This document shows, one piece after another, positions 18,062 through 27,887 of a stretch of DNA of 61,538 bases (position 1 is its first letter; every line of letters begins with the position of its first letter). The notes below the pieces were generated by a model, which saw only the letters and a list, made by a program, of their open reading frames with translations, searched no databases and was not told where the DNA came from. The position numbers and the translations under genes were made by a program. Source of the stretch: Desulfobulbaceae bacterium. GTDB lineage: Bacteria > Desulfobacterota > Desulfobulbia > Desulfobulbales > Desulfocapsaceae. Location: the NCBI GenBank assembly GCA_026988015.1, contig JALSMA010000018.1, positions 1 through 61,538 on the forward strand, in the 5' to 3' direction.

Positions 18062-19516
18062 TCATCGGTGTAGAACAGCTATGCCACGTGGTACTGCCCC
18101 CAGTGAAATTCTTCCTGTGAGTTCCTTGCTTACCGGGTCTATTATATCAATGGCTCCAGCTGATTCATTCCCTACATAGAGCCATTTGTTGGTGGCACTG
18201 TAGGCAAATTCCAATGGTGGGCCATCCAGTCTGATAGTTTGTAATACGTTGAGTTGCCCGGGTTTGATAATGGAGATTGTTCGGGAACCCCTGTTTGCAA
18301 CATAAACAGTATTGTCCACAGCAAAGATCCTTGCAGGTGAAAAGTCTACCAGGACTCTTTGCTGTACAACGTTTTTAGACAAATCATAGACCATCACTGA
18401 GTTGCCTCCGGATTCTGCGATATACAAATAGTTGTTTCTGTAAAGCAGTAAACCTTCAGGCTTGTTTCCGGTTGAGATTGATCGAACCTTGTTCATGGTC
18501 TCAGGATCGAGCAGGACAACAGTCTGAGATTTGGAAAGAGTGACCGCAAGAAGCTTCTGCTGCTCCAGATATATGATATAAGATGGCTGATAACCAAGAC
18601 GGGTTCCAAGATCTATTGCACCTGAACGGAGATCAAGGCGAACAATGTTGCCACGTTTACGATCTATGACGAATGCCCAGCGGCTATCAGGACTGGTGGT
18701 GAATTGTAAACCTCTGCCAAGCATGGACAGAGGAAAGTTTGCCTCAACCCGGTTGGCGGCAGGGCCGATTTTCTTGATCCCTATCTCGTTCTCTGTCAGT
18801 GCATAGAGATTAGCTGTTGGAGCAATGGGATCACTTATCAGGTAGCTTGGGCCCCCTGCGACTCCCAGGGAATCACACACAATATTTTTGTCCGTACAGA
18901 TCATAAAGACAGTATTGATGTCGGGGCAGGCTGCATAGGCTACATCAACCAGCATATTTTTCAGCTTCGGGTCCAGGGACAAGGCTGGCTTACCGAGGGT
19001 GCCCCCAGCAAGAGAGGTTCCAATATCCCAGAGGATAAAAAGTGAACGGGAATCCCCTTTGGTAATGTAGAGTGGCCGGTTGATATTCAGTTCGGTTGTG
19101 ACAGGAGAAACTTCTGTTTCTGATCCTGACGGATTACAAAGGGTCGTTATGCGAATCCTGCTGTAATACCCGGTTGTCAGGGCGGATCTGCTAAGAAACA
19201 GCTGGCCCAGAGGCAGCGTTTTGGAGTCAGCTGTAACGGGTAATCGGAGAAGGGGGATCCAGTTATTGGTTTCCGTGAGTATTTCAATGGATTGAATTCT
19301 CATCCTCAACTCAGAACCTTTGGTCTTTTTCAGGTTCAAAAAGAGAGAAAGTTGCCCTCCGCGGTCATTGTCAACCGGAGGGCCATTTCCAAGAAGACCA
19401 GCGTTGGAGGAATAACCAGATCCCGGCGAGCTACATCCTGATAAAAACAGTGGCAGAATACAGACCAGAACCAGAGCAAGCAGGATACGGTAAGCTATAA
19501 GAGACTGGCTTGACAT
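18062..19516 (-). CDS. Outer-membrane lipoprotein with YncE-like beta-propeller
   Basis: 484 residues from the ATG at 19516, chosen because the signal peptide then ends in a lipobox (FLSGC, Cys28; Ser at +2 favours the outer membrane). The open frame extends upstream to 19585. Residues about 45-160 form a DUF4382-like beta domain (QSIEILTETNNWIPLL). About 200-480 is a seven-bladed YVTN/YncE-type propeller with repeats such as PEGLLLYRNNYLYIAESGGNSVMVYD. It follows the 8-haem cytochrome gene. A propeller protein (OscD) is reported in the Geobacter omcS-companion cluster; equivalence here is a hypothesis. Confidence 0.78.
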   Translation of the reverse strand: MSSQSLIAYRILLALVLVCILPLFLSGCSSPGSGYSSNAGLLGNGPPVDNDRGGQLSLFLNLKKTKGSELRMRIQSIEILTETNNWIPLLRLPVTADSKTLPLGQLFLSRSALTTGYYSRIRITTLCNPSGSETEVSPVTTELNINRPLYITKGDSRSLFILWDIGTSLAGGTLGKPALSLDPKLKNMLVDVAYAACPDINTVFMICTDKNIVCDSLGVAGGPSYLISDPIAPTANLYALTENEIGIKKIGPAANRVEANFPLSMLGRGLQFTTSPDSRWAFVIDRKRGNIVRLDLRSGAIDLGTRLGYQPSYIIYLEQQKLLAVTLSKSQTVVLLDPETMNKVRSISTGNKPEGLLLYRNNYLYIAESGGNSVMVYDLSKNVVQQRVLVDFSPARIFAVDNTVYVANRGSRTISIIKPGQLNVLQTIRLDGPPLEFAYSATNKWLYVGNESAGAIDIIDPVSKELTGRISLGAVPRGIAVLHR

Positions 19517-19559
19517 TGTTTGCGTATCTGATGATTGATACTGCCTGCTGTTTCGCGTC

Positions 19560-20855
19560 TTAAAATGCAATGCGAAAGTCTCCATTTGAATCAGCCCGGT
19601 TTGCTACCCCGCCGTGGTAATGACAATTCATACAGGGGATGGGGCCTGGGCCTCCCGGACCCCCCCCACCACCATGGCAGGCGCCACATTGTTTTTGAAC
19701 GTAAGGGGCATCGGTAGCACGGTGGTGGACATATTCCCACTCGTTTGCACCGCCACTGCCATTGGCATCGTCGTCAATATGGCAGTTGAGACAGAGCAAC
19801 CCCCACCCGTTACCATCAAGGCTGGTGATGGCACTGCTCAAGTTAGCGCCGTTGACTCGCCTTCTCAGAAGCATGACATTTTCAGAACCATGGGGTTCAT
19901 GACAGTCAAGGCAGGAGAGAACAAAATTGGTTCCACTGGAAGGGGTGTCATAGGGGGGCTTTGTTGAGACAGAACCATCCATTACCCGAAGACCATGTTT
20001 GTCTCCAGTGCTGCTCCAGTCAATTGTTTTCAGGTCACGGTTGAGACTGGTACTGTAAATAGTATTTGTTGGGGTGTGGCAGCTGGTACAGAAGGCCACA
20101 TAGTCGGGGGTACTGGCGCGGCTGGCAGCGGGATCTGTACTTCCTGCAGGTTCAAGAAGGTTCCCGGAGCAATAGGGAGACTGGTACTTTGTGTTATAGG
20201 TGGTGTCCATTGTCTCCGTGGTCCCCCAGAGGTTGAAATGGTCATCCGGCTTCGAGATGGCAGAGAATGTCGGATCAGCGGCATTGTTCCAGTTTTGCCG
20301 GGCCAGATGGGGGTTATGGCATGCATTACAGGGATTGGAGTAATCCGTGAACCAGCTGAAATTTGCCTTCGAGAACGTCCAGATGTCAAAGAGATTATGG
20401 TAGGAGGTCAAGTTCATGGCCGATAGAATGGTGGTGGGGCCATCGATGGCACAACCGAAACTTCTGCTGTAGTCATTGTTTGAGACACTCTGGGCTGAAG
20501 AGGGAGTGTTGTGGCAGTAAAAGCAGAAATTGTCCGATTCAGCATAGGGATTTGTCTTGACTGCACTGTTGAAATTTTGGGAAAAGAGCTCATACGCAGC
20601 CACGCCTGTGGCTGGAGTAGGTTCACTGCCCTGGATGCTGCCGTGCTGTTCATGGCAGTGGGCGCAATTCCCTTGGGAATATCCAAACCCTGAAGGTGGC
20701 GCATTGCCGATTATTGGGCGCAGTACCCCAAAGGAACTGGATCCGTGAGCGGAATCCAGATATGTTCCAGCAAAGAGACTGGGTGCTGACAGCACAGCAG
20801 CCAGCACGATCAGTGAAGAGAGAATGAATCTCCTGGTCAGTAGTCCCTGAAACAT
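19560..20855 (-). CDS. Eight-haem secreted cytochrome
   Basis: 431 residues from the ATG at 20855, chosen because a signal peptide (MFQGLLTRRFILSS...LFAG) begins there; the frame is open to 21026, inside the upstream OmcS-like gene. The mature protein begins TYLDSAHGSS. Eight CXXCH motifs follow: CAHCH, CFYCH, CNACH, CTSCH, CLDCH, CLNCH, CGACH and CMNCH. A Gly/Pro-rich stretch (GGGGGPGGPGP) lies just before the last haem. It follows OmcS-like paralogue B by 73 bases and may be co-assembled with it. No named family is recognised. Confidence 0.8.
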   Translation of the reverse strand: MFQGLLTRRFILSSLIVLAAVLSAPSLFAGTYLDSAHGSSSFGVLRPIIGNAPPSGFGYSQGNCAHCHEQHGSIQGSEPTPATGVAAYELFSQNFNSAVKTNPYAESDNFCFYCHNTPSSAQSVSNNDYSRSFGCAIDGPTTILSAMNLTSYHNLFDIWTFSKANFSWFTDYSNPCNACHNPHLARQNWNNAADPTFSAISKPDDHFNLWGTTETMDTTYNTKYQSPYCSGNLLEPAGSTDPAASRASTPDYVAFCTSCHTPTNTIYSTSLNRDLKTIDWSSTGDKHGLRVMDGSVSTKPPYDTPSSGTNFVLSCLDCHEPHGSENVMLLRRRVNGANLSSAITSLDGNGWGLLCLNCHIDDDANGSGGANEWEYVHHRATDAPYVQKQCGACHGGGGGPGGPGPIPCMNCHYHGGVANRADSNGDFRIAF

Positions 20856-20928
20856 GGGATGTGTCCTCTTTAGGTAGAGTTGTAAATTCTTTTTCAAGCC
20901 TCTGGGCCCTGGTTGCTGTGCTGCCATG

Positions 20929-21990
20929 TCAGTTTTTACTGGTATGACAGACAGCACAACCGTTATAGCCAGCTGCCGGCCATGCCTTGTAGTTCCAGCG
21001 TAGTGAACCTGCATAAGGGCTTCCATGGGCTCTATGGCAGGAAAGACACATTACCAGGGCATCATTTCCTAGGTTCGTAAATACTCTGGTATTTAAATCT
21101 GTTGTTACATCTGCGGTGGCCACTGGTGAGATAACACTGTAGATATTATTGCCATGCGTAGCCGCATTGTTGTAAAGCTGATATTCGGTGGACGAGATGG
21201 CGTTGGTCATGTCAAAGTCTGTAGGGTGCCGCAGCCAGACACCATTGCCGAGGGTGGTTCCTGGAACAAGGGTTGCCGGACCGTTGTGGAAGTATTCATG
21301 GCACCGCGCACACTGTGCACTGATGGATCCGTCAGCTGTTTCAGTTTCGGAGGTACGGTCGATTCCATAATACTTATTGTGCTTCTGGTCTGTAGGACGG
21401 TACTCATAGTCGGGGTCCCCCATGCCCTGTGTGGTGTTCAGCATCCGGTAACTGGTGGCAAGGCTTGTCCCATCCTGCCAGATCGTATGGTCTTTGTAAT
21501 GATGGCTCCCTTTGACAGCAGAGATCTGCTCACTGAAATTTTGATCACCATGACACCCCATACTGCCTGCGCAGCGAAGTTGGCTGGTAAACGTTCCATC
21601 ATTTCCAGGAGGAATGTTGAGGCTCTGATCCGGCGCTGATATGCCATATACATTGTGTCCTCTCCGGTCTCCAATATTGTTTACCCAGTAGAAGTTACCA
21701 CCGGCAAGGGTGTTGGAGTCCGCCTCTGTGCCTGTTGCTCTGTACTGCGGAGGGGTGGTTGAAAAAACAAAGGGAGTGTCGTTTGCTCCGTCATTTTGTC
21801 CGGTGTGGCACCCTACGCATCCGGTAACCAGCAGTGCCGGGTTGGGGATTCCGCTGTCTGCCACCCAGAGGTTATCCTGAGAGTTGTGCATGGTGTGGCA
21901 GGAGACGCAGGGGCCCGTTACTCCAGCCAGGGAAGAGATTGGCAGAAACAGCAAAAAGCTGAGTGCAGATACTCTGACAATATTTCGCAT
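20929..21990 (-). CDS. OmcS-like multihaem cytochrome (paralogue B), candidate nanowire subunit
   Basis: 353 residues from the ATG at 21990, which starts a normal signal peptide (MRNIVRVSALSFLL...SLAG); the longer frame to 22092 is less likely. Six haem sites: CVSCH (28-32), CVGCH, CAGSMGCH (CX5CH), CARCH, CLSCH and CAVCH at the very end. Landmarks shared with paralogues A and C: CHTMHNSQD, RGHN, a KGSHH after the third site, HNKYYGI, a CARCHEYFHNG site, RHPTDFDM, CLSCHRAHGSPYAGSLRWNY. The second His of CHTMH (His35) corresponds to the inter-subunit haem ligand of OmcS filaments. Located in the middle of the minus arm between an NHL propeller and an 8-haem cytochrome. Confidence 0.87.
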   Translation of the reverse strand: MRNIVRVSALSFLLFLPISSLAGVTGPCVSCHTMHNSQDNLWVADSGIPNPALLVTGCVGCHTGQNDGANDTPFVFSTTPPQYRATGTEADSNTLAGGNFYWVNNIGDRRGHNVYGISAPDQSLNIPPGNDGTFTSQLRCAGSMGCHGDQNFSEQISAVKGSHHYKDHTIWQDGTSLATSYRMLNTTQGMGDPDYEYRPTDQKHNKYYGIDRTSETETADGSISAQCARCHEYFHNGPATLVPGTTLGNGVWLRHPTDFDMTNAISSTEYQLYNNAATHGNNIYSVISPVATADVTTDLNTRVFTNLGNDALVMCLSCHRAHGSPYAGSLRWNYKAWPAAGYNGCAVCHTSKN

Positions 21991-22153
21991 AATCGACCTG
22001 TTCCATGGAGAGATCCTGTGATATCCGGGTTCTCCTTTAAGGGTTAGGTTCCGGGCTTCCACGTTGAATTTCCCGTGACTATAGCTAAACACTTGTTATT
22101 ACGGACAGAGTGAGTATGGGTGTCATTTTACTCATCATTGCAGAGGGCTCCTC

Positions 22154-23047
22154 TTATCTTTTGAATATTTCCACTTTGGCATTTCCTTCATCCACCAGAC
22201 AGAGCTCCCCCCAGGGGTCAAAGCGTATCTCAGTGGGGTAGTAGAGCTGGCCCCGGGTGATACCTTTCTTGAGGAAACGGTACTTGAAAACGCCACTTCT
22301 ATCATAGGCTGCAACACTGCGTCGCTGTCTGTCCAGAACGTACATATAACCTGTCGGGCCAATGGCCAGTGATACTGGAAAAATAACACTTTTTCCGAGT
22401 TCAAAGGTCTTGATCAGCTTGCCGTCGAGGTTGAAACATCTGATTGTCTGTCCTGCCTGATCAAGTGCCCATAGTTTCCCGTCATGAATTTTAAAGTCAA
22501 CAAATCCCCAGGCGCACTCGGAGCAGGAGAAACGAGTGCGGGCTTCAAGTTTCTCGGAGTAGCTGATGATGTCCCCGGTTGCTTTGTTAATAACATAAAG
22601 AATACCTGCATCAGCCTCGATTCTGTCGGGGTAGATAATCTTTCCGTTATACGTGAGGCTGTTGGGAGTGACTTTCTTCTCCTTGAGATCAATATAGCTC
22701 AGAGAGTTGCGTCCTTTCTCGACAATCCAGACACCTTTTGCATCGGTTTTAACCATGTCAAAAGGAATATCGAGGGCCTTACCCGCATTAAAGATATTGA
22801 GCAGCTCACCCTTGCGGTTAAAGGAGAGGAGGCGGTTACGACCACTGTCCACAACATAGTAGAGTCCCTTGTCACCATCTATGTAAAGGGAGGTCGGCAT
22901 CATCATGGCATCATTGACAAGATCCTGCTTCAGGACCCGATCCCATACCCAGGGAGAAGCCGCATGGACCACTTCCACATGGTAACCTGCAAAGAAAGAA
23001 AGGAGTAACAGTAGGCTAAGGGGGGGCAGGCCTGATATGATATTCAT
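22154..23047 (-). CDS. Secreted NHL-repeat propeller protein
   Basis: 297 residues from the ATG at 23047, chosen for its signal peptide (MNIISGLPPLSLLLLLSF...VHA); the frame is open up to 23134. NHL-like repeats span the mature part (PTSLYIDGDKGLYYVVDSGRNRLLSF; FPVSLAIGPTGYMYVLDRQRRSVAAY; YPTEIRFDPWGELCLVDEGN), about five to six blades. It lies between the 16-haem cytochrome and OmcS-like B genes. Likely a periplasmic scaffold for cytochrome assembly. Confidence 0.8.
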   Translation of the reverse strand: MNIISGLPPLSLLLLLSFFAGYHVEVVHAASPWVWDRVLKQDLVNDAMMMPTSLYIDGDKGLYYVVDSGRNRLLSFNRKGELLNIFNAGKALDIPFDMVKTDAKGVWIVEKGRNSLSYIDLKEKKVTPNSLTYNGKIIYPDRIEADAGILYVINKATGDIISYSEKLEARTRFSCSECAWGFVDFKIHDGKLWALDQAGQTIRCFNLDGKLIKTFELGKSVIFPVSLAIGPTGYMYVLDRQRRSVAAYDRSGVFKYRFLKKGITRGQLYYPTEIRFDPWGELCLVDEGNAKVEIFKR

Positions 23048-23099
23048 TTGGTTTCTTACACTCCACTTGTTCTGATCAAGGGTCATCTTGAACATGTTA

Positions 23100-24275
23100 T
23101 TAATAGGCCCTGTGGCACAGTACACACAAGTCACGTTTTCCTTCCTGGACCATGTGATACTTGAATTTAGTCCCCATGGGGTTGTGACAGGTGATACAGG
23201 TTAGCATTTGTCCGGTATGCTTGTCGAGTACATCAGGGCCCACCGGATGGGTGAAGTTCCCCTGGGTCTCGTGGCATTGAACACAGACGGCATTCCCGTC
23301 ACTTTTCAGCATGGAGAGGTTCCTGCTGCCATGGGGTGCATGGCAGTTAGAACATTTATCAACCGGTGGATGTTTGGATATGGTCTTTTTATAGCGACGC
23401 AGAGTTTCGCCATGACAGGAGTAGCAGACCAGTTTTTCCCGGTTTTTCAAAAGAGCCTTGTCATTTCCGGCATGGGGGGAGTGACAGTTGAGGCAACTGT
23501 TACCATCCTGTATCGTAATGTGGCTGTGGTTGGAGAGCATTTCTTTTCCGGTCTTTTCATGGCACTTCAAACAGGTTGCCATGCCAACCTTGGCTTCGCC
23601 CTGGTGACAGGAGGCGCAGTCTTCAACATAAGGCTGGTGAAGGAAGTCCCGCATCAGAGCTTTTCGCTCACTGCCGTGGGGATTATGACAGGAGAGACAA
23701 CCCTTGAGGTCTACAGGGTAGTCCTTGTGGCCATTTGCCAATATGGTTTCATCCTGATGACAGGAGAGACAGAGGGCGTCGGGTTTATCTGAGAGAAGCT
23801 GTAGGTTGTCAGCCTGATGGGGAGTGTGACAGCTGCTGCATTTACCGTCGGCGTAAGGCTTATGGGGTACCTTATACTCTTTATTCAGTTTTGTGTGACA
23901 TGCGTAGCAGTTTTCAGCAAGATCGCTGGGGATCAGACCTTTTTCACTGCTTGCATGGGGGGTATGACAGACACTGCACTGTCCTTTGGAAACGGGATCA
24001 TGGACAACCCCTATGCTAAACTGTTTCCGACTCTCATCATGGCAGGAGTAACAGAGAACAGACTCCTGGTCACGGAGCAGACCCTTGTATCTGGCGACAT
24101 GCGGGTTGTGGCAGAAACTGCACTTGGATTCAAGTACCGGCTGATGAGTGACAGTATCCTTGAACAGTTTTTTGTCATGGCACTCAAAGCAGGAAGCCGC
24201 GTCTACGGCAGCAGGAGCAATGCTCGCAAAGAGAAGGGGCAGCAGAGTTGAAATTGCTGAAAGTAATATCCTCAT
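23100..24275 (-). CDS. 16-haem c-type cytochrome
   Basis: 391 residues with a signal peptide to about residue 26 (VDA). Sixteen CXXCH motifs in under 370 residues give one haem per 23 residues. The repeat unit HxPVxxxxCxxCHxPH...LCxxCH recurs through the protein, so it grew by tandem duplication and is a close relative of the 26-haem lipoprotein next door. The two genes overlap by one base (ATGA-type junction at 24275). There is no lipobox or anchor, so it is probably a soluble periplasmic wire. Confidence 0.85.
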   Translation of the reverse strand: MRILLSAISTLLPLLFASIAPAAVDAASCFECHDKKLFKDTVTHQPVLESKCSFCHNPHVARYKGLLRDQESVLCYSCHDESRKQFSIGVVHDPVSKGQCSVCHTPHASSEKGLIPSDLAENCYACHTKLNKEYKVPHKPYADGKCSSCHTPHQADNLQLLSDKPDALCLSCHQDETILANGHKDYPVDLKGCLSCHNPHGSERKALMRDFLHQPYVEDCASCHQGEAKVGMATCLKCHEKTGKEMLSNHSHITIQDGNSCLNCHSPHAGNDKALLKNREKLVCYSCHGETLRRYKKTISKHPPVDKCSNCHAPHGSRNLSMLKSDGNAVCVQCHETQGNFTHPVGPDVLDKHTGQMLTCITCHNPMGTKFKYHMVQEGKRDLCVLCHRAY

Positions 24276-26269
24276 CAGTTTGACCTCCCTTTATGACAGG
24301 GGCTGCAGTTGCCTTCCTGAAAAGGTGCATGGCCAACCGGGTAGAGCAGGCCTTTATCTGGGCCACCATGAGCGTCATGGCAACTATTACAGGAGTCAGG
24401 ACCCGGTTTAATGCCTTTATGAACTGTGGTGAATTCGGGACCGGTTACGGTATGACACTCTGCGCAGAGCAAGCTGCCTTTTTTGTTAACCATGCCAGGT
24501 TCATTGGAGCCATGGGCCTGGTGACACTTGAGGCAGTTTTTTGCCGCCGGTCTGTGGATCACTCCTTCCCGCCAAAACTGAGCAACGTCTGTATGGCAAC
24601 TGAGGCAGATAACAGGTTGTGCTTTTTTGAGAATAAAGTCATGGGGTGAGCCGTGGGCCGCATGACAGGTGGTGCAGTTTTCATCCACTGCAGGTTTATG
24701 GGGAAAGGTGGCGTTCAGGATAATTGAGTTGACATCACTGTGACAATCCAGACAGAGCTTGCCGGGTTTCTTCTTTATGACATAGGAATAATCAGCAGAA
24801 TGCGGCGAATGACAAATGTTACAGTCCCCATTGGCCACCGGTTCATGGGGTCTGATATTTTCTTCCGACTTCTGGATTGTTTCATGGCAGGGGGCGCAGA
24901 GGCCACCACCAGTGTTCTCTGCCCGGAGAAAGGTTTTTTCCGTGGCTCCATGGAGCTGATGGCAGCCGCTGCAGTTTCCAGTGGCAAATGGTTGGTGCAG
25001 GCTGAACCTGCCGCGTTCATCGGCCTGTTTTTTATGACAGGAGAAGCAGAGCTCTCCCTGGGTGCTCACCAGTAGCCGTGCGCTTTGGGATTGATGGGGC
25101 TGGTGACAGGTATTGCAGCTCTCTCCGGCGGCTGGCTGATGGCTTCCGCCGGATTGCTTGTATACATCTCCGTTGTGGCAGGTGAGGCAGAGGGTTTTGT
25201 TGTCGTGTTTAAGCTGGAATTTACGGGGAGCGGCGTGGCCGTTGTGGCATGAGAGGCATTGCCCGTCCACAACCGGTTTGTGACGACTGATGATTTCAGG
25301 TTCACTCTGGTCCATCATCGGCCCTTTCATCTTCTTTTTCAGCACTTCAGGTTGATGGCAGTCAAGGCAGATCCTATTGGCAGGTTTTGCCAGCAGAACC
25401 CGTTCATCACTGGCATGAACAGAGTGACAGCTGATACACTGTTGATCCAGGTAGGGTTTATGGACACTGTTCTTCTTTGTGGCTGCCATTGGTTTCTTGT
25501 GGCAGTCGAGACAGAGAGTGTTGGTTGGGGCGCTGGTGGTGATTTCTTTTCCATTGACCTGATGACATGAATCGCATTTTCCCAGTTCCATCGGTTGATG
25601 CTGGTTTTTCTTAAGGAGACCGGGGGCATCACTTGCATGCGGAGTATGACACTGCATACAGCCACTTTGTACTGGATAGTTGCTGTGGGACTTTATGAAT
25701 GTATCCCGGTCTGCCTGGTGGCATGAGAGGCACTGTGCATCTGAGGGCATGGTCAGGAGACTGGCGTTGTCAGACTTGTGTGGAGTGTGGCATGTCTGAC
25801 AGCCATCATCCAGTGGCGCGTGAATATACTTTTTCTGAAATGCCGACTGTTCATGACAGCTGAAACAGGTTGCCTCAGGGGTCTTTGTCAGCAGTTTCAG
25901 GTTTGTTGAATTGTGTGGAGAGTGGCAGAGACTGCATTCGCCCCTGGCCACAGGGGCGTGGACAGATTTTTGATCAGCGGCCGGTGCTATTGTTTCATGG
26001 CAGCTGTAGCAGAGATCCGGCTCGGTTTGTCGCAGGAAGAGCCCTCCGATCAGACCATGGGGTAGATGACATTTGTCGCAGCGGTCATTTTTAACGGGTT
26101 CGTGAACAAATCCTTGCTTGAGCCGCTGGCCCATTTCAGGGTGGCAGTCAAGACAGCCCTGGACTGGTCGTTTATTCGACTGGCGATCCTGTACACAGGA
26201 AAAGAGGACGGCACCAATAATAATGATACAAAAAGGGAAGACTCTTTTGTTGAATTTAGTGATTTTCAT
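24275..26269 (-). CDS. 26-haem c-type cytochrome lipoprotein
   Basis: 664 residues. The signal peptide ends in a lipobox (VLFSC, Cys25, Val at +2, compatible with outer-membrane sorting). I count 26 CXXCH motifs from CLDCH near residue 39 to CSPCH near 657. The array is a doubled-CXXCH repeat of about 45-50 residues (HxPVxxGxCxxCHxPH, then a second CxxCH). This is the largest haem count in the window. It overlaps the prolyl isomerase gene by 14 bases and the 16-haem gene by one, so all three are translated together. Candidate outer-membrane electron conduit beside the beta-barrel. Confidence 0.86.
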   Translation of the reverse strand: MKITKFNKRVFPFCIIIIGAVLFSCVQDRQSNKRPVQGCLDCHPEMGQRLKQGFVHEPVKNDRCDKCHLPHGLIGGLFLRQTEPDLCYSCHETIAPAADQKSVHAPVARGECSLCHSPHNSTNLKLLTKTPEATCFSCHEQSAFQKKYIHAPLDDGCQTCHTPHKSDNASLLTMPSDAQCLSCHQADRDTFIKSHSNYPVQSGCMQCHTPHASDAPGLLKKNQHQPMELGKCDSCHQVNGKEITTSAPTNTLCLDCHKKPMAATKKNSVHKPYLDQQCISCHSVHASDERVLLAKPANRICLDCHQPEVLKKKMKGPMMDQSEPEIISRHKPVVDGQCLSCHNGHAAPRKFQLKHDNKTLCLTCHNGDVYKQSGGSHQPAAGESCNTCHQPHQSQSARLLVSTQGELCFSCHKKQADERGRFSLHQPFATGNCSGCHQLHGATEKTFLRAENTGGGLCAPCHETIQKSEENIRPHEPVANGDCNICHSPHSADYSYVIKKKPGKLCLDCHSDVNSIILNATFPHKPAVDENCTTCHAAHGSPHDFILKKAQPVICLSCHTDVAQFWREGVIHRPAAKNCLKCHQAHGSNEPGMVNKKGSLLCAECHTVTGPEFTTVHKGIKPGPDSCNSCHDAHGGPDKGLLYPVGHAPFQEGNCSPCHKGRSN

Positions 26270-27887
26270 CTACCGGCCCCAGCTCTTTTTTGAGATTCTG
26301 CCATACGGAATCATTAACCTTCACCTTGTATTCTTTTTTGAGTTTTTCCAGATAGTCGCTGCGGAGCTTCTGGCTTTTTGCTGTCTGCAAGGTCGTCCTT
26401 ATTGTCTCCCTGACATCGGATAACGGCTGGATCTGAGCAGGCCTGCGCTCTATGAGCTGAACCAGAGTAACATGACCATCAACAGAAAAGACGTCACTCA
26501 CTTCATTGATAGTTAGTTTGTCAAGAACTTCTTTTACGGTTTTGTTAATATGGTCCACTGGCAGATCCCGTATGGGGATATCTTGGCCGGTTCTTTTCTG
26601 GGCCAGGAGCCTGAAGTCTCCACCCAGGGCAACTTCCAGCCATAGAGAGTTCAGGCCATCCTCTGATCCTTCAACAATTACCATGCGGATCACCTCGGGC
26701 CGGCTGAAAAATTTTATATTTGTATTGTAATAGTCTTCAATCTCTTCATCGCTGACGACAACATCTGCTGAAAAAAGCCGTGCTTCAAGGAGTTTTACCA
26801 TCTGGTGCTGACAGTAAAACTGGTAAATTGCTTTAAAAGGGGGCTTGGTCTCGTAACCCCTAGCCACTCCCTCCCATGAAGTTAAGGTCTGATCTATTAT
26901 ACCATTGACGACCTGGTTTTTGAATTGAAAACTTGTGTCTTTGCTGAAACCATTTTTCCTTCTGAACTGGTGGAGCTGCTTGAGTTTTCCCACAACAATC
27001 TTTTCTGATATATTGCCGTGGTTTGTGTAGATCAGAGGCTCATCAGACAGCTCTTCGTCGGGGACGGTGATGTCGAGTTGTTCCAGGCGGTCGGTATCGA
27101 TCTTGACCTGATACTGTTTGCGGAGATTCTTGAGCAGTTCAATGGTGAGCCTAGTTTCTTCTTTTTTCCAGATCTTTTTACGGAGACTTTCCCTGATAGA
27201 TTCCATGTCATCACGGGTCCCCTCCTGTTTATTCTGGAGACGCAGAACCACAAAACCTTCTTTCCAGGGAACAGGTGGGGATAGATCTCCTTTTTCAAGT
27301 TTGTTGAGAATGGGGAGCCAGCCGGGATTTATGGTGACAGGCCTGTACCACTCAATCCTTTTGGCATAGAAGCCACCCTTGGTCTCAGCCATACTTGCAA
27401 ATTCTTCGTCATTGAGTGGCTTGTCACTGAGAGTGTCTGTGAAGTCTGTTGCGGTATCTTCTTTTTTGAAGAAAAAGATATTGAGCTGGTAGAGTGGGGA
27501 GTAGGTGTCAAGGTAGAGTTCCCAGAGGGCGTCATCTGTAACCTTTATTTTCTGATCCACCTCTTCACTTTTGAGTTGCATCAGGGTTCTGGCCTTGAGA
27601 AAGGTACGCGTTTTGTAGCGGTATGCCGGTGCTTCATAGAGTTTCATCTTCTCGGCTTCTTTAAAGAGGAGGTTCCATTCGATAAAGGTATCTGGGGTTT
27701 CGGGAAACTGCATGCCCTCTTCCTCCCAGTTGGCCCACCAGTCTTTGAAATCTTGGGCCGAGTAGTCATTTTCACCGATGGTTACCAGGGTTGGCGTTCC
27801 CCAGGAGAACCAGCCACCCTGGCTGGGTAGTGCAGTGGACAAAATGAGAACAGTGATGCAGTAGATAATCGTTTTTATTCTGGACAT
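26256..27887 (-). CDS. SurA-like parvulin peptidyl-prolyl isomerase/chaperone (OscH-like)
   Basis: 543 residues from the ATG at 27887, giving a signal peptide (MSRIKTIIYCITVLILS...PSQG); an upstream ATG at 27911 is in frame. Residues about 25-130 resemble a SurA N-terminal chaperone region. Two parvulin-like segments follow (about 130-235 and 375-490), the second containing IRDLPVDHINKTVKEVLDKL and VSDVFSVDGHVTLVQL. Both lack an obvious set of parvulin catalytic residues, so chaperone activity may dominate. A prolyl-isomerase chaperone (OscH) is required for OmcS nanowire folding in Geobacter; this gene is the best counterpart. Overlaps both neighbours by a few bases. Confidence 0.75.
   Translation of the reverse strand: MSRIKTIIYCITVLILSTALPSQGGWFSWGTPTLVTIGENDYSAQDFKDWWANWEEEGMQFPETPDTFIEWNLLFKEAEKMKLYEAPAYRYKTRTFLKARTLMQLKSEEVDQKIKVTDDALWELYLDTYSPLYQLNIFFFKKEDTATDFTDTLSDKPLNDEEFASMAETKGGFYAKRIEWYRPVTINPGWLPILNKLEKGDLSPPVPWKEGFVVLRLQNKQEGTRDDMESIRESLRKKIWKKEETRLTIELLKNLRKQYQVKIDTDRLEQLDITVPDEELSDEPLIYTNHGNISEKIVVGKLKQLHQFRRKNGFSKDTSFQFKNQVVNGIIDQTLTSWEGVARGYETKPPFKAIYQFYCQHQMVKLLEARLFSADVVVSDEEIEDYYNTNIKFFSRPEVIRMVIVEGSEDGLNSLWLEVALGGDFRLLAQKRTGQDIPIRDLPVDHINKTVKEVLDKLTINEVSDVFSVDGHVTLVQLIERRPAQIQPLSDVRETIRTTLQTAKSQKLRSDYLEKLKKEYKVKVNDSVWQNLKKELGPVDENH

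Noticed and set aside
22020-22075. Minus-strand sequence ACGTGGAAGCCCGGAACCTAA upstream of OmcS-like B, partly like the GEMM cyclic dinucleotide riboswitch core
   Set aside because: The other half of the core (CACGCACAGGGCAAACC-like) is missing and the stems do not form; resemblance is too partial to call.
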